A stretch of 64,000 bases of DNA from JAAXHV01 sp965207165 (GCA_965207165.1 OZ242265.1:3286001-3350000); one strand, 5' to 3'. Shown: positions 17,709 through 26,609, counted from the stretch's first letter. Made by a program: numbers and translations. Notes: generated by a model not told the origin, from the letters alone.

Positions 17709-20351
17709 ATGACAAATTCGGTTGAGATCAAGGCGCAGGATGCCGCAGCTTCCGTCGAAACCAGCTACACGATTTCCGCCAACAGCGGCTTTGAGGGTGT
17801 GCTGGCGGGCAGGTCCGACGAAGACTGGATCAGGGTTGAACTGGTTGCAGGGAGAAACTATGACATCAGGCTCAGCGGCGTCGGGCCGGAGGCCGTGCTG
17901 GATACCGTGCTGACGATTTACGACTCGGACGGGGAGGAAATTGCTACCAATGACGATATCGAACTGGAAGCCCTGAACTACTTCTCCATGCTGGAGTTTA
18001 CCCCGGAGAGCAGCGGCGTGTATTACATCGGCGCCGCTGGTTACCAGAGCCGGTACCGGGACAACTCGGGCACCTATGAGGTCACGGTGTTTGACGACGA
18101 GGACGACAATCCTGAAACCCCCCTGGCAGTGTCCGTAGGCGAGCGCTTTCAGGGCACGCTCGACGACAAGTTCGATGAAGACTGGATCAGGGTGGACCTG
18201 GTCGAGGGGACAACCTATGACATCACCCTTGACGGTATCGGGCCCGACGCGGACACCGACACTGTGCTCAGCATTTACAACCAGGAAGGGGAGCAGGTCG
18301 GCTTTCATGACGACGTGGACTATGGGGCGGGGATGGTCAATTCACGGCTTGCATTCACCCCTGATACCACGGCCGCGTATTACATCAGCGCCGGCGCTTA
18401 CCGGGGCAACCCGACCCAGGACAATTCGGGCCGCTACCAGGTGGCGGTGTATGAATCGGATGCGTCACTGGTGCTGACCGGGACCAGGCGCAGCGACTAC
18501 TATTTTCATAACAGGCTTAAAGGCAGCCCCGGTGACGATGAACTGGACGGCAGGGGAGGCTGGGACTGGCTGGAAGGCGGCGCCGGCGCGGATACCCTCG
18601 TTGGCGGCAACGGCGAAGATACCGCATCCTACCAGTATTCCGGCGCCGGCGTGGAAGTACGCCTGGATGACGGCACGGCCCGCGGCGGCGATGCGGAAGG
18701 AGACTTATTTGCCGGCATGAAGACCATCCGCTATGTGCACGGCGGAGCGAGTGCGTCGGACAGCGAAGTCCCCGAGTTTGAGAAACTGGTTACCTCAAGG
18801 GTCACCGGTGAGGAAGCGGAGCGCCCGGAAGCGGAGGAGATCGAAATCCTCGATATCGAGGACCTGTTTGGTTCTGCCCATGATGACATACTGGTTGGCA
18901 CTTACGGCAGCAACTACCTGCAGGGTTACCATGGCAATGACATACTGGATGGCAAGGAGGGCAATGACAGGCTATACGGCGGTGGCGGGGCGGATGCGCT
19001 CATCGGCGGGGAAGGCAATGATACCGCCTCATACGTCTATTCCGATGAGGGAGTGGAAGTAAGCCTGCATGACGGTGTCGGCCGGGGGGGCTATGCCGAG
19101 GGCGATACCTTTCCCGGCAGACAGACGATTGAGTACGAAAACGCCGCCGGAGATACCGTGGAAATTGAGATCCTCGATATCGAGAACCTGTATGGTTCCT
19201 ACGAGCATGATGACATACTGGTCGGCTCTCATGGTTCCAACCGGCTGATAGGGTACAAAGGTGATGACGAGCTGGACGGCAGGGGAGGCCATGACGTGCT
19301 GGAGGGGCGCGCAGGCGCCGACGTGCTGCGGGGCGGGGAAGGTAATGATACTGCCTTATATTATTTTTCGCCCGAGGGTGTTGAAGTGCGTCTGCATAAT
19401 GATACGGCCCGGGGTGGCGATGCCGAGGGCGACAGCTTTCCCGGTCGGAAGACAGTTGAGTACATGAATGCCGCGGGCGCTACCGTGGAGATTGAAGTGC
19501 CTGATATCGAAGACCTGGTAGGTTCGGACTACGATGACATACTGGTCGGCGCCCATGGCTCCAACCGGTTAAGTGGCTGGCTCGGCGATGATGAGTTGGA
19601 CGGCAGGGAAGGTGACGACCTGCTGGATGGTGGTCCCGGCGCGGACCTGCTGCGTGGTGGAGAAGGCAATGATACTGCCTCCTTCCTGTTTACAGCGGTG
19701 ACTTCGTCCCGGGGCGTGGTGGTACGTCTGCATGACGGTACGGCCAGGGGCGGCGAGGCAGAAGGTGATATCTTTGCGGGCACGGATGTAGTCGAATATA
19801 CCGACTCCGACGGTAACATACAGATGGTAGAGGTGCCTGACATAGAGAATCTCCTGGGCTCCACCCTCGATGACATACTGGCGGGCGACCTGAGAGACAA
19901 CCGGATTGATGGTAAAGCCGGTGATGATATATTGTACGGCGGTCCCGGTGGCGGCGATGATTCGCTGATAGGCGGCACCGGTGACGACAGGCTTTACGGG
20001 GGCATCGGCAATGATACCCTGGAAGGCGGTCCCGGCGATGACCGGCTCTGGGGCGGTCCCGATGATGACATGCTGGACGGGGGTGACGGCGATGATGCCT
20101 TTGTCATCGCCGCGGCCGGCGGGGATGACACCATCCTGGATTTCGGCCACGGCGCGGACATCGTTGACCTGGCGGCGTTTGCAGATATCCGGTCAACCGC
20201 GGACCTGACCTTGCTGCAGCAGGACAGCCATCTCGTCATTGACCTGTCCGGACAGGGCGGTGGAACGCTCACCCTGCAGGATTTCAACGAGTCGGACATC
20301 ATGGACGCCCACTTTGTGTTCTTTACGGACGATGGGCCGGCAATGGCCTGA
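17709..20351 (+). CDS. RTX-type calcium-binding protein with repeated modules
   Basis: This 880-residue acidic protein has no Sec signal. Residues ~15-135 and ~140-255 are two copies of a pre-peptidase-C-like beta domain (DEDWIRVELVAGRNYDIRLSG / DEDWIRVDLVEGTTYDITLDG). From ~265 on come RTX nonapeptides (GDDELDGRGG, GNDRLYGGGG, GGPGDDRLWGG). Between these, a module of about 108 residues recurs four times: GxGNDTASY...GVEVxLHDG...RGGxAEGD...EVxDIExL.GS..DDILVG. The end (residues ~800-880) resembles the RTX C-terminal region that precedes type I secretion. Family inference: secreted, Ca2+-folded adhesin-like or structural protein. No enzyme domain and no T1SS genes are visible nearby. Confidence 0.8.
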   Translation: MTNSVEIKAQDAAASVETSYTISANSGFEGVLAGRSDEDWIRVELVAGRNYDIRLSGVGPEAVLDTVLTIYDSDGEEIATNDDIELEALNYFSMLEFTPESSGVYYIGAAGYQSRYRDNSGTYEVTVFDDEDDNPETPLAVSVGERFQGTLDDKFDEDWIRVDLVEGTTYDITLDGIGPDADTDTVLSIYNQEGEQVGFHDDVDYGAGMVNSRLAFTPDTTAAYYISAGAYRGNPTQDNSGRYQVAVYESDASLVLTGTRRSDYYFHNRLKGSPGDDELDGRGGWDWLEGGAGADTLVGGNGEDTASYQYSGAGVEVRLDDGTARGGDAEGDLFAGMKTIRYVHGGASASDSEVPEFEKLVTSRVTGEEAERPEAEEIEILDIEDLFGSAHDDILVGTYGSNYLQGYHGNDILDGKEGNDRLYGGGGADALIGGEGNDTASYVYSDEGVEVSLHDGVGRGGYAEGDTFPGRQTIEYENAAGDTVEIEILDIENLYGSYEHDDILVGSHGSNRLIGYKGDDELDGRGGHDVLEGRAGADVLRGGEGNDTALYYFSPEGVEVRLHNDTARGGDAEGDSFPGRKTVEYMNAAGATVEIEVPDIEDLVGSDYDDILVGAHGSNRLSGWLGDDELDGREGDDLLDGGPGADLLRGGEGNDTASFLFTAVTSSRGVVVRLHDGTARGGEAEGDIFAGTDVVEYTDSDGNIQMVEVPDIENLLGSTLDDILAGDLRDNRIDGKAGDDILYGGPGGGDDSLIGGTGDDRLYGGIGNDTLEGGPGDDRLWGGPDDDMLDGGDGDDAFVIAAAGGDDTILDFGHGADIVDLAAFADIRSTADLTLLQQDSHLVIDLSGQGGGTLTLQDFNESDIMDAHFVFFTDDGPAMA
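18609..19800 (+). repeat. Four ~108-residue modules inside the RTX gene
   Basis: The point equivalent to the GNDTA codons lies at about 18609, 19011, 19338 and 19662. Spacing is 402, 327 and 324 bp, so the last units are 108-109 residues and the first has an insertion of ~25 residues (a Ser/Glu-rich stretch). Each unit holds one RTX motif set, a GVEVRLHDGTARGG strand pair and a DIENLxGS segment. Confidence 0.75.
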
Positions 20352-20402
20352 CCCCGCATAAGCAGGCGCAGCAGAACCCGCGCTTGCAACAGCCAATTAA
20401 AT

Positions 20403-20426
20403 GGGGACGGATTTAACTCCGTCCCC
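20403..20426. repeat. 24-bp palindrome, GGGGACGGA type
   Basis: The arm GGGGACGGA is followed after six bases by its exact reverse complement TCCGTCCCC. It lies between the convergent ends of the RTX gene and mnmE and is the same length and pattern as the copies at 10258 and 46650. It could act as a bidirectional transcription stop, but there is no T tract. Confidence 0.6.
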
Positions 20427-20442
20427 GGTATCGAAGCGGGTG

Positions 20443-21810
20443 TTACTTGCCGATACAGAAGCGGGAAAAAATCTCGCCGAGCAGGTCGTCAGGGGTGTGC
20501 TGTCCCGTTATCACGCCCAGGGTCTGTTGCAGCCTGGAGAGGTCGTCGGCAAACAGCTCAACGGCATGGTGCCGCTGGAACTGCTTTGCGGCCTGTTCAA
20601 GCATTGCCCCCGCTTCCCGGAGGACACTGATATGGCGGGTATGTGCGATAAAGGTGTTCTCCGAGTAGTCCGACGCCATGACGCAGTGTTTTATCTCCTG
20701 TTTCAACGCGTCTATCCCCGCCCCTGTTTTTGCCGACAGGAATATCTCCCGCGTCTCCCCTGAGGACGGCGGCCTGCCCGGTTCGTGACCGGACAGGTCA
20801 ATCTTGTTGAAGACGTACAACAGGTTTTTCCCCGGGCTGAATTGCGCGGCTGTGGTTTTCAGGTCCGCCATCTCGTCCCTGTTGACATCAGCGATGAGAA
20901 TAACGACGTCCGCGTTGCCGGCAGCGGCCCGGGCGCGCCGTATCCCTTCCTGTTCGATGCGGTTGCCGGCCTTTCTTATCCCGGCGGTGTCGATTACCTT
21001 GACCGGTATGCCGTCGAGCAATATCTGTTGCTCTATCGTATCCCGCGTGGTGCCCGGTTGCGCTGAGACGATGGCCCGTTCCACCTGCGCCAGCCGGTTT
21101 AACAGGCTTGATTTACCCGCGTTCGGTTTCCCGATTATCGCTATCTTCAGTCCTTCCGCCAGCAACCTGCCCGTTTCCGCCCGCGCGCAAATGTCGGCAA
21201 AGCTACGGCGACATGCCGCCAGCCGGTCCTGTAATTCCGTTTCCGCCAGGGGATCGATCTCTTCTTCGGGAAAATCCAGGGTGGCTTCGACATAGACGCG
21301 CAAATCGGTAACATGTTTTACCAACCCTTCGAGCAACGACGAAAACAACCCCTCCAGCGACCGCACCGCACTCATGGCAGCCTGTTCGGAAGCGCTGGCT
21401 ATCAGGTCCGCCACGGCTTCGGCCTGCAGCAAGTCGATTTTATTGTTCAGGAATGCCCGTTCGCTGAACTCACCGGGGCGCGCATAGCGGGCACCCGAGG
21501 ACAGGACCCGTTGCAACAGCATGTTCATCACAACCGGACCGCCGTGGCCGTGCAACTCGGCGATATCTTCGCCGGTATGGGAGTCGGGACCCTGGAAAAA
21601 CAACGCCATGCCGCGGTCCAGGACCTGCCCATGGGCGTCATAAAATGCCGTATGCGAGCATTTGCGGTGTTCCGGCCGGAGTTTGCATATGGCCGTGATG
21701 ATCCTGCTGCTGTCAGGTCCGGATACCTTGACGATACCCACTCCGCCCTGTCCCGGCGGCGTCGCGATTGCCGCAATGGTATCTGTGTGTTCCGGATTCC
21801 GGGCTACCAC
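20443..21810 (-). CDS. mnmE: tRNA modification GTPase MnmE
   Basis: MnmE works with MnmG to make the 5-carboxymethylaminomethyl group on U34 of certain tRNAs. The 455-residue protein has the N-terminal folate-binding domain (TIAAIATPPGQGGVGIVKVSG), a helical domain, and an inserted G domain with IGKPNAGKSSLLNRL (P-loop), GTTRDTIE, DTAGI and NKID. It ends FCIGK, the family's C-terminal Cys motif. It follows yidC by 7 bp in the leftward origin-proximal operon. Confidence 0.96.
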   Translation of the reverse strand: MVARNPEHTDTIAAIATPPGQGGVGIVKVSGPDSSRIITAICKLRPEHRKCSHTAFYDAHGQVLDRGMALFFQGPDSHTGEDIAELHGHGGPVVMNMLLQRVLSSGARYARPGEFSERAFLNNKIDLLQAEAVADLIASASEQAAMSAVRSLEGLFSSLLEGLVKHVTDLRVYVEATLDFPEEEIDPLAETELQDRLAACRRSFADICARAETGRLLAEGLKIAIIGKPNAGKSSLLNRLAQVERAIVSAQPGTTRDTIEQQILLDGIPVKVIDTAGIRKAGNRIEQEGIRRARAAAGNADVVILIADVNRDEMADLKTTAAQFSPGKNLLYVFNKIDLSGHEPGRPPSSGETREIFLSAKTGAGIDALKQEIKHCVMASDYSENTFIAHTRHISVLREAGAMLEQAAKQFQRHHAVELFADDLSRLQQTLGVITGQHTPDDLLGEIFSRFCIGK

Positions 21811-21817
21811 AGGCGCG

Positions 21818-23458
21818 TCACTTGGCAGCGGAGAGGCCCTCTTTTTCCAGGTTTTTCGTGATCAGCCATTGCTGGGCAATGGACAGGACGTTATTCGTGA
21901 CCCAGTACAACACCAGTCCGGAGGGGAAGAATGCAAAGAATACCGTGAAGATGAAAGGCAAGGCCTTCATCACTTTCTCCTGCATGGGATCCATCGGTGC
22001 AGGATTTAGCTTTTGCTGGATCAGCATGGTCGCGCCCATGATGACCGGCAGGACGAAGAACGGGTCCTTGCTGGACAAATCGTTCAGCCAGAAGATAAAG
22101 TCCGCCTGTCTTAATTCGACACTTTCCAGCAGTACCCAGTAGAGGGCGAGAAATACCGGGATCTGTACCAGTATGGGAAAACAACCGCCAAACGGGTTGA
22201 TCTTTTCTTCCTTGTAAATCTGCATCATCGCCTGGTTCAGGCGGGCGCGGTCGTCCTTATAGCGGTCCCGTATCGACATGATACGCGGCTGTACCCGGCG
22301 CATATTCGCCATGGAGCGGTAGCCGACCGCGGACAGGTGGTAAAACACGAGTTTCAGCAGAATGGTTACCAGGATGATAGACCACCCCCAGTTGCCCGTC
22401 AGGCCGTGTAACCGTTCCAGGCACCAGAACAGCGGTTTGGCAAGGAACCACAGGACGCCGTAGTCAACCGTCAGTTCCAGACCCTCCGCCATTTGTGCCA
22501 GTTCGGACTGCACCTTGGGACCGATATACACGTAACCTGTCAGTTCACCCTGTTGTCCGGGGTCGAGTTGCAGGGTGGGGGAGACGTTGCCGATGGAATA
22601 ATACCTGGATGAAAAAGACCGGGTATAGTACCGGTACGCGCTTTGCGTATCGGCAGGGAGGATGGCGGTCAGAAAATAATGCTGAATCATGGCCGCCCAG
22701 CCATTACTGATATCCGTCTCCGTCACTTCGTCATCCATATCGTCGAAACTGATCTTCTCATAACGGTTATCGGGACTGGAGAGCACCGCGCCGGTATAGG
22801 TGTAGAGCAGCCTGCGGCCTTCCCTGGACGGGTCGTCGCGTTTGATCTGGGTATACTGGCGGCCTTCCCAGGGCGCGCCCGAATTGTTTTCAATGATGTG
22901 TTTAAGGTGAACCCGGTAGGAACCGCGGGTAAAAACGAAGACCTTGCTTACCGATACGCCGTCCGGCGATTCCCAGGTAAGCGGCACTTCCAGCACCTCC
23001 CGGCCTTCGTCCAGAGTGTAGCTGGTACGACCTGACAAAAACGTGTCCGTGTGAGCCGGCGCCGATGCGCCGACGATGCCGCTTTGGATGACATGGTACA
23101 GGTCGGCGGAATCGTCCAGGAGTACGAAGGGCTGGTCCTGTGTGTCCAACGCGACCGGGTAATCCGGCAACACGGCGGAGACCAGGGTGCCGCCCCGGTC
23201 GATTTCAAGCCGCAGCACATCGGTCTCCACGGTTATCACGCTACCAGCGCTCCCTTGCGGTTCTTCAGCGCGGGACAGGGCCGGCGTGGCCTTATCGTCC
23301 GGTTTTACCTGGGGGATACCCGGGTCTTCATACGGCGCCGGTGCACTCCCGTTACCCGCGCCGGCAGACGCAGAGCCGTAATCCTGTTGCCATGCCTCCC
23401 ACAACATGACGGATACCAGCGTCAGCGCCAGGACAAGAATAAAACGCAGGGTGTCCAT
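21818..23458 (-). CDS. yidC: Membrane protein insertase YidC
   Basis: YidC inserts and folds inner-membrane proteins, alone or with SecYEG. The 546-residue protein is the long Gram-negative type: an N-terminal membrane anchor (LRFILVLALTLVSVMLWEAWQ), a large periplasmic beta domain at ~60-330, and a C-terminal five-helix core with the hydrophilic-groove Arg in a membrane helix (NWGWSIILVTILLKLVFYHLSAVGYRSM), then GGCFPILVQIPVFLALY. It is followed by mnmE after 7 bp. The upstream gap to yidD is 31 bp. Confidence 0.96.
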   Translation of the reverse strand: MDTLRFILVLALTLVSVMLWEAWQQDYGSASAGAGNGSAPAPYEDPGIPQVKPDDKATPALSRAEEPQGSAGSVITVETDVLRLEIDRGGTLVSAVLPDYPVALDTQDQPFVLLDDSADLYHVIQSGIVGASAPAHTDTFLSGRTSYTLDEGREVLEVPLTWESPDGVSVSKVFVFTRGSYRVHLKHIIENNSGAPWEGRQYTQIKRDDPSREGRRLLYTYTGAVLSSPDNRYEKISFDDMDDEVTETDISNGWAAMIQHYFLTAILPADTQSAYRYYTRSFSSRYYSIGNVSPTLQLDPGQQGELTGYVYIGPKVQSELAQMAEGLELTVDYGVLWFLAKPLFWCLERLHGLTGNWGWSIILVTILLKLVFYHLSAVGYRSMANMRRVQPRIMSIRDRYKDDRARLNQAMMQIYKEEKINPFGGCFPILVQIPVFLALYWVLLESVELRQADFIFWLNDLSSKDPFFVLPVIMGATMLIQQKLNPAPMDPMQEKVMKALPFIFTVFFAFFPSGLVLYWVTNNVLSIAQQWLITKNLEKEGLSAAK

Positions 23459-23489
23459 TGATAACCGGGGTATTGATGATGTGGGCGGG

Positions 23490-23699
23490 CTAGGGAACCG
23501 GGTCGGCGCCGCCCGGGTGAAACGGATGACAGCGGCACAGGCGCTTCATACTCAGCCAGACGCCGCGCAGCGCACCGTGTTTTTCCACTGCTTCACCGGC
23601 GTAGCTGGAACAGGACGGATAAAACCGGCAACTCGCGCCCAGGAACGGGCTGACATAGCGCTGGTACAAGCTGATCGCCCGGGTGATTATTGTCCGCAT
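23490..23699 (-). CDS. yidD: Membrane protein insertion factor YidD
   Basis: This 69-residue protein has the YidD pattern: YQRYVSPFLGASCRFYPSCSSYAGEAV and RLCRCHPFHPGGADPVP, with the conserved cysteines. Family role: helps YidC-dependent insertion. The ATG at 23699 has a good ribosome site (AAAGGA) about 9 bp upstream, so it is preferred over the TTG at 23717. The gene overlaps the end of rnpA by 13 bp, as in other bacteria. Confidence 0.9.
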   Translation of the reverse strand: MRTIITRAISLYQRYVSPFLGASCRFYPSCSSYAGEAVEKHGALRGVWLSMKRLCRCHPFHPGGADPVP

Positions 23700-24046
23700 T
23701 GCAGGATCCTTTGCCAATGGACATTGAGAGACCGGCTCATGTGTCCGCCTTCATCTGATTTAATCTGTCTTTGCGCCAGCACCACGATGTCAAGGCCTGA
23801 CAATATAATTGCATGTTTGCGGAAACTTTCCCGTATGCTGCGTTTTATCCTGTTTCTGGACACAGCTGTTTTTACCGCCTTCCTGGAAATAGCCAGTCCC
23901 AGCCGCGGGTACGGCTTGCCGTTCCTGCATGCCAGAACGACGAACTGTGAATCCCTGGAGCGGCAGGATGATTTAAAAACGTTATTGTAATCCGCTGCGT
24001 TGTTAAGTCTGTGTTTTCGCTGGAAACGGCGACGTTCAGGTGACAC
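23687..24046 (-). CDS. rnpA: Ribonuclease P protein component
   Basis: RnpA is the protein subunit of RNase P, which matures the 5' ends of tRNAs. The diagnostic stretch is LGLAISRKAVKTAVSRNRIKRSIRESFR, the conserved RNR-type RNA-binding motif; KHRLNNAADYNNVFKSS is the usual N-terminal region. The frame is open far upstream, across rpmH in another frame, but a GTG at 24046 gives 119 residues and leaves rpmH clear. No strong ribosome site is visible there, so the exact start is uncertain and may depend on coupling to rpmH. Confidence 0.88.
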   Translation of the reverse strand: MSPERRRFQRKHRLNNAADYNNVFKSSCRSRDSQFVVLACRNGKPYPRLGLAISRKAVKTAVSRNRIKRSIRESFRKHAIILSGLDIVVLAQRQIKSDEGGHMSRSLNVHWQRILQCGQ

Positions 24047-24057
24047 GGATTTGCGGG

Positions 24058-24192
24058 TTAAGCGGACAAGCGCTTCCTGCCTTTGGCTCTGCGCGACTTC
24101 AAAATCTGACGCCCGGCTTTGGTGCGCATGCGAATGCGAAAACCATGACGGCGTTTTCGTTTTATATTGCTGGGCTGGTATGTACGTTTCAT
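24058..24192 (-). CDS. rpmH: 50S ribosomal protein L34
   Basis: This 44-residue protein was found by reading the minus strand between rnpA and dnaA. It begins MKRTYQPSNIKRKRRHGF, continues RIRMRTKAGRQILKSRR and ends KGRKRLSA, which is the almost invariant L34 sequence. It stops 11 bp before the proposed rnpA start. Its position divergent from dnaA is the standard arrangement near the chromosome origin. A purine-rich AGAAGA lies just upstream of the ATG. Confidence 0.96.
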   Translation of the reverse strand: MKRTYQPSNIKRKRRHGFRIRMRTKAGRQILKSRRAKGRKRLSA

Positions 24193-24364
24193 TGGTCTTC
24201 TGTGCTATTCCCTGGGTAGGCAGGCATTTTACTGTCTTGTCTTCCTGCTTGTCAATGAAAGGAGGAACGGATTCGGAAGGCATGAGGATTTTCTATTGGA
24301 TAAGTCTGTTTAAGATGTATACACTTGAGTGTTCATCCACGTTTTTCGATGAGGGGACTGTTCG

Positions 24365-25684
24365 TTGACGTCTGTTTGGAAATCATGCCTGGAACGACTT
24401 GCCGGCGAGTTGCCTCCCGAACAGTTCAATACGTGGATTCGTCCGCTGCAGGCCGTAGAAGACAGGAACAAGCTGCGCTTGCTGGCGCCGAACCGGTTTG
24501 TCCTGGACTGGGTGAATGAAAAATACCTGCCCCGCATCAACGAATTGCTGCAGTCACAGGAGCGGAACGGCAGGCTTGTCCTGTCTCTTGAGGTCGGCAG
24601 TCAGAAAACAGGCGCGCGGCAGGCTCGGCGAACACAGGGCACGGTTATCAGTCGCAACTACCTGCCGGAGAACCTGAACCGCAACTACAGGTTTACCTCA
24701 TTTGTAGAAGGAAAGTCGAACCAGCTTGCCCGGGCTGCGGCCATCCAGGTCGCGGAAAACCCCGGCAGTGCTTATAACCCCTTGTTCATGTGCGGCGGCG
24801 TCGGCCTCGGCAAGACCCACCTGATGCACGCCATCGGCAACTCCATTCTGGAAAGCCGGTCAAGGGCGAACGTTGCCTACCTGCACTCGGAACGCTTCGT
24901 TGCCGACATGGTCAAGGCGCTGCGGCATAACACCATTGACGAATTCAAACGTAATTACCGTTCGCTGGATGTCCTGCTTATCGACGACATTCAGTTTTTT
25001 GCCGGTAAGGACAGGTCGCAGGAAGAGTTTTTCTATACTTTCAATACGCTGCTGGAAAGTGCAAACCAGGTGGTCCTGACCTGCGACCGCTATCCCAAAG
25101 AAGTAGACGGCATTGAAGACCGGCTGAAATCGCGTTTCAGCAGCGGACTGACCGTTGCCATCGAGCCCCCGGAATACGAGACCCGGGTCGCCATTATCAA
25201 GTCCAAGGCGGAAACCGCGCAGATAGACCTGCCGGACAACGTGGCTTTTTTTATAGCCAAGCGCTTCGTGTCGAACGTGCGCGAACTGGAAGGCGCCCTG
25301 AACAGGGTCATCGCCAATTCGAACCTGACCGGCCAACCCATTGACATCGAGTTTTGCCAGCATGCGTTACGCGATTTGCTGTTGCTGCAGGAACGCCAGG
25401 TTACCCTGGAGAATATTCAGAAGGTTAGCGCAAGATATTACAAGATCAAGGTCGCGGATCTGCTTTCAAAACGCAGAAGCCGTTCCATTGCCCGCCCAAG
25501 ACAGGTGGCCATGGCCCTGGCAAAGGAACTGACCAACCACAGTCTCCCGGAAATAGGTGACGCATTTGGCGGGCGTGATCACACCACAGTATTGCACGCT
25601 CACAGGAAGGTCGCCGAATTGCGGCAAAACGACAACAGGGTCGAGGAAGACTACAAAAACCTGCTCAGCATCCTGACCATCTAG
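24365..25684 (+). CDS. dnaA: Chromosomal replication initiator DnaA
   Basis: DnaA is the AAA+ protein that melts the origin. The 439-residue protein has domain I (WKSCLERLAGELPPEQFNTWI), a linker to ~residue 100, domain III with Walker A MCGGVGLGKTHLM and Walker B LLIDDIQFFAGKDRSQEEFF, and the DNA-binding domain IV ending in GDAFGGRDHTTVLHAHRKV, the DnaA signature. It starts at TTG 24365 with GAGGGG 8 bp upstream; no better start exists. Oddly, dnaN, recF and gyrB do not follow; phoB does. No cluster of DnaA boxes was seen on either side. Confidence 0.96.
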   Translation: MTSVWKSCLERLAGELPPEQFNTWIRPLQAVEDRNKLRLLAPNRFVLDWVNEKYLPRINELLQSQERNGRLVLSLEVGSQKTGARQARRTQGTVISRNYLPENLNRNYRFTSFVEGKSNQLARAAAIQVAENPGSAYNPLFMCGGVGLGKTHLMHAIGNSILESRSRANVAYLHSERFVADMVKALRHNTIDEFKRNYRSLDVLLIDDIQFFAGKDRSQEEFFYTFNTLLESANQVVLTCDRYPKEVDGIEDRLKSRFSSGLTVAIEPPEYETRVAIIKSKAETAQIDLPDNVAFFIAKRFVSNVRELEGALNRVIANSNLTGQPIDIEFCQHALRDLLLLQERQVTLENIQKVSARYYKIKVADLLSKRRSRSIARPRQVAMALAKELTNHSLPEIGDAFGGRDHTTVLHAHRKVAELRQNDNRVEEDYKNLLSILTI

Positions 25685-25701
25685 TCCGCTCTCCGGTTAA
25701 T

Positions 25702-25776
25702 ATTGACATGTCCAGAGCGAAGTAGCGGCGCCAGGACAAGGCGCAGTCCGCTTCCCGGCCCGCTGAACATGTCAAT
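25702..25776. repeat. Long imperfect inverted repeat between dnaA and phoB
   Basis: ATTGACATGTCCAG at 25702-25715 pairs with CTGAACATGTCAAT at 25763-25776, with one mismatch. The inner part also pairs partly (GAAG...GGCGCC against GGCGC...CTTC). The result is a ~75-bp hairpin-forming element 18 bp after the dnaA stop. It has no T tract, so it is not a typical Rho-independent terminator. It could be a dispersed element or an RNA structure. Confidence 0.6.
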
Positions 25777-25858
25777 CTTTATGGCTGCCGCGCTCCATAA
25801 CTTTCTTCACCTTCCCCCGGCAGTGGCCATCGGTCCGGCGGGTGAATTTTGATCGATC

Positions 25859-25876
25859 CTGTCATTTAACGGTAAC
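25859..25876 (+). promoter_or_regulatory. Candidate Pho box upstream of phoB
   Basis: CTGTCAT is followed by the 4-bp spacer TTAA and then CGGTAAC. The first half-site matches the PhoB consensus CTGTCAT exactly; the second matches five of seven positions. It lies 23-64 bp upstream of the two possible phoB starts, where PhoB autoregulation would be expected. No binding data are available. Confidence 0.5.
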
Positions 25877-25922
25877 ATAGTTCCTGTTTAATTGACGCAT
25901 GTTAAGCCGTCAAGCCGCGCTT

Positions 25923-26609
25923 ATGAAAGGCAAGATACTTCTTGTTGAGGATGAGGCTCCCATCAGGGAAATGCTGGGATACACTCTCATGAAGGAAGGT
26001 TATACCCTGCGCGAGGCCGCGGATGTTGAACAGGCCAGGGCAATACTTGCTGGCGACAGGCCGGATCTTGTCCTGCTGGACTGGATGTTGCCCGGTATGA
26101 GTGGTGTTGAATATGCCAGGCGTATCCGCAGCAACCCTGATACCAGTGATATCCCCATCATCTTGTTAACCGCGCGGGGCGAAGAAGCGGACAAGGTGCG
26201 CGGGCTTGACACAGGAGCCGATGATTACATAACCAAACCATTTTCAACCGGGGAACTGCTGGCCCGCATCCGGGCGGTTATGCGGCGGGCAAAAACCCCG
26301 GACAGCGAGGGTATTGTCTCCGCCAAAGGCCTGACGCTGGACCCGGACACGGTCAGGGTCGCGGTGGACGGGCAAACTGTTGATATCAGCCCGACCGAAT
26401 TCCGCCTGCTGCATTTTTTCATTACCCATCCGGAACGGGTCTATACCCGGGGCCAGTTGCTGGACCAGGTCTGGGGCCGGAACGTCTACGTTGAAGAACG
26501 CACCGTGGACGTGCATATACGCCGCCTGCGCAAGATACTGGAGCCCTATAACTATAATCAATTCATTCAAACAGTCCGTAGCGTGGGCTACCGGTTTTCC
26601 ACCAGGTAG
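25923..26609 (+). CDS. phoB: Phosphate regulon response regulator PhoB
   Basis: PhoB activates phosphate-starvation genes when phosphorylated by PhoR. The 228-residue protein has a receiver domain (ILLVEDEAPIREML, phospho-Asp in VLLDWMLPG, and DDYITKPFS) and an OmpR-type winged helix (SPTEFRLLHFFITHPERVYTRGQLLDQVWG and ERTVDVHIRRLRKIL). I use the ATG at 25923 because it fits the normal PhoB length; an in-frame ATG at 25899 would add 8 residues. A Pho box lies upstream, suggesting autoregulation. phoR follows 50 bp later. Confidence 0.94.
   Translation: MKGKILLVEDEAPIREMLGYTLMKEGYTLREAADVEQARAILAGDRPDLVLLDWMLPGMSGVEYARRIRSNPDTSDIPIILLTARGEEADKVRGLDTGADDYITKPFSTGELLARIRAVMRRAKTPDSEGIVSAKGLTLDPDTVRVAVDGQTVDISPTEFRLLHFFITHPERVYTRGQLLDQVWGRNVYVEERTVDVHIRRLRKILEPYNYNQFIQTVRSVGYRFSTR

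Noticed and set aside
17667..18308. 213-codon frame antisense to the RTX gene
   Set aside because: It mirrors the repeated RTX coding sequence and spans the promoter gap; no independent support.
18530..20120. CRISPR-like or simple tandem repeat
   Set aside because: The repeats are protein-coding RTX motifs, with varying third bases and no constant spacer size.
24331..24342. Single DnaA-box-like site before dnaA
   Set aside because: It has two mismatches to TTATCCACA and stands alone, so it does not define an origin.
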